In this document: positions 60,658-64,000 of the stretch, piece after piece
Numbering within the stretch: position 1 is the first letter of the stretch
Layout of the letters: every line of letters starts with the position of its first letter
Assembly: GCF_900313025.1 (NCBI RefSeq)
Contig: NZ_OMPQ01000010.1
Span: 1 to 64,000, forward strand
Source of the DNA: Pseudophaeobacter sp. EL27
GTDB lineage: Bacteria > Pseudomonadota > Alphaproteobacteria > Rhodobacterales > Rhodobacteraceae
Reading direction: 5' to 3'
Length of the DNA stretch: 64,000 nucleotides
Position numbers and translations under genes: made by a program
Notes under the pieces: model-generated
Database searches by the model: none
Told to the model about the DNA's origin: nothing
Seen by the model: only the letters and a program-made list of their open reading frames with translations

Positions 60658-60942
60658 ATGCAGATTTCCGCCGATCAGGCCGAGGTGATTGCGCTAAAGG
60701 CGCTTGCCTGGTTGATGACAAATGATGAGTTGTTACCGGTGTTTATGGGGGCCACCGGCGCATCAGAGGCGGATTTGCGGGAAAATGCCGCCGATCCCGC
60801 GTTTTTGGGCTCATTGCTCGATTTCTTAACGATGGACGATGCCTGGGTGGTGCAATTCTGTGATCAGGCAGGAATCGCCTATGAGGTTCCGATGTATGCG
60901 CGGATGGCGCTGCCGGGGGGCGCGCAGGTGCATTGGACCTGA
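60658..60942 (+). CDS. DUF3572 protein
   Basis: 94 residues from ATG 60658. AEVIALKALAWLMTNDELLP, FMGATGASEADLRENAADPAF, LGSLLDFLTMDDAWVVQFCD match DUF3572, a small alphaproteobacterial family of unknown function. Usually next to genes of general housekeeping; here it is divergent from the PleD-like gene, a neighbourhood shared by several alphaproteobacteria. Cytoplasmic, helical. Confidence 0.9.
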   Translation: MQISADQAEVIALKALAWLMTNDELLPVFMGATGASEADLRENAADPAFLGSLLDFLTMDDAWVVQFCDQAGIAYEVPMYARMALPGGAQVHWT

Positions 60943-61026
60943 GGCGCAGCTGCAGTCAGAAAGCACTTGCGCCATGGCAATTTGCCGATACGGTTCGCGG
61001 CAGATAAATTGGCCTAAGGAAACCCC

Positions 61027-61716
61027 ATGCCGGTAGATGCTTTTCTCTTCGACAAAGACGGAACGCTGTTTGATTTTGCCTCCACCTGGAACAGCTGGGC
61101 GGCAGATATGCTGATGCAGCTTGGCCAGGGGGATCAGGCGCGGGTTGAGGCCATGGCTGAGGCCGTCAGCTTTGACCTCGAGACACAGGCGTTTCGGGCT
61201 GACAGCATGGTGATTGCCGGTACCAATGGCGAAGTTGCCGCTGTCTTATCCCCCTTTGTGCCGCAGATGGAAGAGGCCGAACTCGAACGGTTCTTGGCCA
61301 AAAGCGCCGCTGCGGCTGCGCTCAGCGAGGCGGTTCCGTTGGCTGAGTTTCTGGATGACTTGCTGGCGCGCGGCAAGGTGCTGGGGGTGATGACCAATGA
61401 TGCGGAGATCTCTGCCATCAGCCAGTTGAAACGTTCTGGCGTGTTGGATCGTTTTGCCTTTGTGGCTGGGTTCGATAGTGGTCATGGGGCAAAGCCGGAC
61501 GCCGATCCACTGCTGGCCTTTTGCGCGGCAATCGGCGTTGCACCGCAGGATACGGCCATGGTGGGCGACAGCCTGCATGACCTTATCGCAGGCGCAGCTG
61601 CGGGTATGACCCGGATCGGGGTGCTCACTGGTATGGCAGAGCATGGTGATCTGGCCGCTCACGCGGATGTGGTGCTGCCCCATATCGGCCATATCCCGGC
61701 TTGGTTGGACCGCTGA
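61027..61716 (+). CDS. HAD-family hydrolase (phosphoglycolate-phosphatase-like)
   Basis: 229 residues. HAD motifs: I, DAFLFDKDGTLFDFAS (DxDGT); II, LGVMTNDAEIS (T/S); III, the Lys in GAKPDADPLLAFC; IV, AMVGDSLHDLIAGAAAGM (GDSxxD). The helical cap type places it with Gph-like phosphatases. The substrate may be phosphoglycolate or another small phosphate. It starts 84 bases after DUF3572; the two may be co-transcribed. Confidence 0.92.
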   Translation: MPVDAFLFDKDGTLFDFASTWNSWAADMLMQLGQGDQARVEAMAEAVSFDLETQAFRADSMVIAGTNGEVAAVLSPFVPQMEEAELERFLAKSAAAAALSEAVPLAEFLDDLLARGKVLGVMTNDAEISAISQLKRSGVLDRFAFVAGFDSGHGAKPDADPLLAFCAAIGVAPQDTAMVGDSLHDLIAGAAAGMTRIGVLTGMAEHGDLAAHADVVLPHIGHIPAWLDR

Positions 61717-61996
61717 AGCGGCTAGGCCTCCTCGTTACATTCTGATCCTGTGAGCCCAGGCGGCGGGTGAGGCACCCCCGGTGGCTTGGGGCAGGGGTAA
61801 ACTGCGTGGAACTGGGCACATATGTACAGAAATGTGTGTTTCTCCCTGCTTGAGGTGAGAAAGCGACAGGAGATGTCGTGAAATGGCAGTCACTGCCGCG
61901 TTGGATTGGGCCTGCTGGAACCAAGACCGGGGCGTTCCCGGCGGCGCGGGGCGGGGTAGGCCAAAGCGCTGGATCACAACCACCAGGGAGAGGCGC

Positions 61997-63550
61997 ATGG
62001 CACGGGACAAAAGCAGACGAGGCGGTGGGCGTGCAGGCGCGGCAGCACGGCGCGGCGCGGCGGCCCTGCAACAGATGCCCTGGAGCATCCCGCAGAACAT
62101 TGACCGCCCCGTCGAGCCTTTGACGGAAGAAGGCGTCGCGGCCATTCACGACGGCGCCATGCGGATCCTCGAAGAGATCGGCATTGTTTTCCTCAACCCC
62201 GAGGCCTTGGAAATCCTGAAAGAAGCCGGGTGCCGGGTCGAGGGAGATCTGGTGCGGATGGACCGGGAATTTGTCATGGAGATGGTTGGCAAGGCGCCAA
62301 GCCAATTCACCATCACCCCGCGCAACCCAGACCGAACGATTCCGATCGGCGGCAATAATCTGCTGTTTGGCAATGTCTCGTCGCCGCCCAACTACTGGGA
62401 TATGGATCTGAACAAAAAGGTTGCCGGCAATCGAGAGCAATGCCGCAACCTGCTCAAGCTCACCCAGTATTTCAACTGCATCCATTTTGCCGGTGGCTAC
62501 CCGGTGGAGCCGGTAGATATCCATGCTTCGGTACGACATCTTGACGTGCTTTATGACAAGCTGACGCTGACGGATAAGGCTATGCATGCCTACTCGTTAG
62601 GCAAGGAGCGGGTCGAGGATGTGATGGAGATGGTGCGCATCGCCGGGGGGCTCAGCGATGAAGAGTTTGAAGCCACGCCACGGATGTATACCAATATCAA
62701 TTCCACCTCACCTCTGAAACATGACTACCCGATGATCGACGGCTGTCTGCGCCTGATCCGCAAGGGGCAGGCGGTGGTGGTGACCCCCTTTACCCTGGCT
62801 GGAGCCATGGCGCCTGTCACCATGGCGGGCGCTGTGGCGCAAAGCCTGGCCGAAGCGCTATGCGCGATTGCCCTGTTCCAATATGTTCGTCCAGGTGCGC
62901 CCTGCGCCATTGGCACCTTTACCTCGAATGTGGATATGAAATCGGGTGCTCCGGCTTTTGGCACGCCTGAATATATGCGCGCCACCCAGATGACTGGACA
63001 GATGGCGCGCTACTATGGGCTGCCGATGCGGTCCTCCGGCGTTTGTGCCGCCAATGTGCCGGATGGACAGGCCATGTGGGAGACGTCAAACTCACTTTGG
63101 GCCGCGGTGCAATCGGGGACAAATATGGTCTACCACGCGGCTGGCTGGCTGGAAGGCGGGCTGATCGCCAGCCCGGAAAAATTCATCATGGATTGCGAAA
63201 TATTGCAGCAGATCCAGCGCTATATGCAGCCTGAAATCTGTGCCACCGGGCCGGAAGACATTGCCTTTGATGCGGTGCGTGAGGTTGGCAATGAGGGCCA
63301 TTTCTTTGGGATCCAGCATACCCAAGATCGCTATGCAACGGCCTTTTATCAACCCTACCTGAGCGATTGGCGCAACTATGAGGCCTGGGAGGCCGCTGGA
63401 TCTGTCTGGACACCGGAGCGGGCCAATAAGATCTACAAGGACATATTGCAGGAGTTTACCCCGCCACCCCTGGAGGAGGCGCGGGACGACGAGTTGAAGG
63501 ATTTTGTCGCGCGTCGCAAATCAGAGGGCGGGGCGCCCACTGACTTTTAA
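61997..63550 (+). CDS. Non-pyrrolysine MttB-family (trimethylamine methyltransferase-like) methyltransferase
   Basis: 517 residues from ATG 61997 with GGGAGAGG 4-6 bases upstream; ATG 61883 (AGGAG upstream) is an alternative. PLTEEGVAAIHDGAMRILEE, NYWDMDLNKKVAGN, TLAGAMAPVTMAGAVAQSLA, NVDMKSGAPAFGTPEYMRAT and HFFGIQHTQDRY belong to the MttB superfamily. The frame has no in-frame TAG, so there is no pyrrolysine; such members (e.g. MtgB) demethylate quaternary amines such as glycine betaine, passing the methyl to a corrinoid protein. No corrinoid protein or reductive activator is next to it. Substrate unknown; carnitine- or betaine-derived compounds are plausible given the neighbouring cluster. 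Confidence 0.9.
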   Translation: MARDKSRRGGGRAGAAARRGAAALQQMPWSIPQNIDRPVEPLTEEGVAAIHDGAMRILEEIGIVFLNPEALEILKEAGCRVEGDLVRMDREFVMEMVGKAPSQFTITPRNPDRTIPIGGNNLLFGNVSSPPNYWDMDLNKKVAGNREQCRNLLKLTQYFNCIHFAGGYPVEPVDIHASVRHLDVLYDKLTLTDKAMHAYSLGKERVEDVMEMVRIAGGLSDEEFEATPRMYTNINSTSPLKHDYPMIDGCLRLIRKGQAVVVTPFTLAGAMAPVTMAGAVAQSLAEALCAIALFQYVRPGAPCAIGTFTSNVDMKSGAPAFGTPEYMRATQMTGQMARYYGLPMRSSGVCAANVPDGQAMWETSNSLWAAVQSGTNMVYHAAGWLEGGLIASPEKFIMDCEILQQIQRYMQPEICATGPEDIAFDAVREVGNEGHFFGIQHTQDRYATAFYQPYLSDWRNYEAWEAAGSVWTPERANKIYKDILQEFTPPPLEEARDDELKDFVARRKSEGGAPTDF

Positions 63551-64000
63551 CAGAACTAAGGGTTTTATAGCGGTTGCCGTGGTAATGGCCCGGAGCCGCG
63601 CCGATCGGTATTTCTTGGCCTTTGTGAGCTGTCGGAAGGAATCGGTTCGACGGCAGAGCAAAGGCTTTGCAGTTGTGAATTCTGGCTCGGCGGCTTGTTG
63701 CCTTTAGTGGTCGGGCTCGCTGCCGGAAGGCACGATATTTTTCATCAATAGAAGTAATAGGTTAGGTTGTTTGAAGCTTGAATTTTGATGCAGATACCCG
63801 CTGGGGTTCCTTGCCCTGTGGGATTTCTTGTCACAGCTGAGCGGCCGATCTGTGGTTTTTCTTCCCCGTTTCATTGGAAAGGGGTATGTCCCCTGCAATG
63901 CGGATGTGTCGGCACGGGAGGGATAGACATCTGACGATAAAGCAAACCGCTGTGATTTTTTGCGGTGCTCCTTGTTTGAGACGTGCCAGGAAGGTGTTAG
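63551..64000. other. Terminal intergenic stretch, no supported gene
   Basis: 450 bases to the window end. Open frames at 63504-63707 and 63704-63898 lack ribosome sites and recognisable content. No tRNA cloverleaf, strong terminator or long repeat was found by eye. The region may hold the promoter of a gene beyond the window. Confidence 0.5.

Noticed and set aside
61997-63550. Pyrrolysine (in-frame UAG) in the MttB homologue
   Set aside because: The frame is open without any internal TAG, so it is a non-Pyl member.
63630-63670. GGTTCGA resembling a tRNA T-loop
   Set aside because: No matching acceptor stem or anticodon arm around it; no tRNA gene is supported anywhere in the window.
63504-63707. 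67-residue ORF after the MttB gene
   Set aside because: Starts inside MttB, no ribosome site, unusual composition; probably chance.

Overview
The window looks like chromosome of a roseobacter-group alphaproteobacterium (Rhodobacteraceae; Phaeobacter, Leisingera or Ruegeria-like). The evidence is high G+C, the complete aerobic-type cobalamin cluster with CobE, CobF, CobG and CobN, iron boxes of the TGA-N9-TCA kind, DUF3572, DUF1636, non-pyrrolysine MttB and DUF983 proteins. No tRNA, rRNA, CRISPR array or prophage was seen.

Layout. 0-4.5 kb: the end of an IS3-family element that has cut off the C-terminus of a secreted protein, followed by a leftward secreted-protein operon (ricin-type lectin, double DUF1566 protein) and an AraC regulator with a membrane N-terminus. 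4.5-9.7 kb: a small cassette (LysR, antibiotic-biosynthesis-type monooxygenase, an unlisted 53-residue ORF, yellow/royal-jelly-family secreted protein, quinone-oxidoreductase-like MDR enzyme, VOC protein). It is flanked by two divergent copies of a 55-nt non-coding element and by the left end of a second, decayed IS3-type element. 9.8-12.7 kb: DUF983 protein, MocR-type regulator with a palindromic operator region, and a DMT transporter.

12.7-28.3 kb: cobalamin biosynthesis. A leftward, heavily overlapping operon runs DUF1636-cobW-cobN-cobG-cobH-cobI-cobJ-(cobK on the opposite strand)-cobL-cobE-cobM-cobB-cobA-cobF under a cobalamin riboswitch at about 27.37-27.58 kb. cobO faces the other way. 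28.4-30.7 kb: glpD and glpR.

30.9-38.9 kb: a leftward iron locus. Order from the promoter: two iron boxes, a 55-residue ORF, hemP, a Cys-rich 159-residue protein, imelysin 1, a porin-like protein, terminator, bfd, bfr, DUF1111 di-haem protein, imelysin 2, DUF1513. This is the strongest candidate in the window for an incompletely described system: a coupled envelope iron-handling and iron-storage module.

39-47.5 kb: metG with an atypical KMSKS loop, a YqiJ-like/flotillin pair, an MFS transporter, YceI protein, rhodanese and aldo/keto reductase. 47.7-52.2 kb: probable L-carnitine catabolism (GlxA/CdhR-type regulator, BKACE dehydrocarnitine-cleavage enzyme, L-carnitine dehydrogenase fused to a betainyl-CoA-thioesterase-like domain, and an SDR). 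52.3-56.7 kb: XRE regulator, DUF2061 plus desaturase, DMT transporter, Nudix hydrolase, second DUF983 protein. 56.9-59 kb: EF-hand protein, ECF-type sigma factor, membrane protein and periplasmic metal-sensor-like protein in an overlapping operon. 59.1-63.6 kb: PleD-like diguanylate cyclase with both receiver Asp residues replaced, DUF3572, HAD phosphatase, and a non-pyrrolysine MttB methyltransferase that would depend on the corrinoid made by the cob operon. The last 450 bases hold no supported gene.

Coordinates, starts and motifs were read by eye. Family names rest on recognised motifs, not on database searches.
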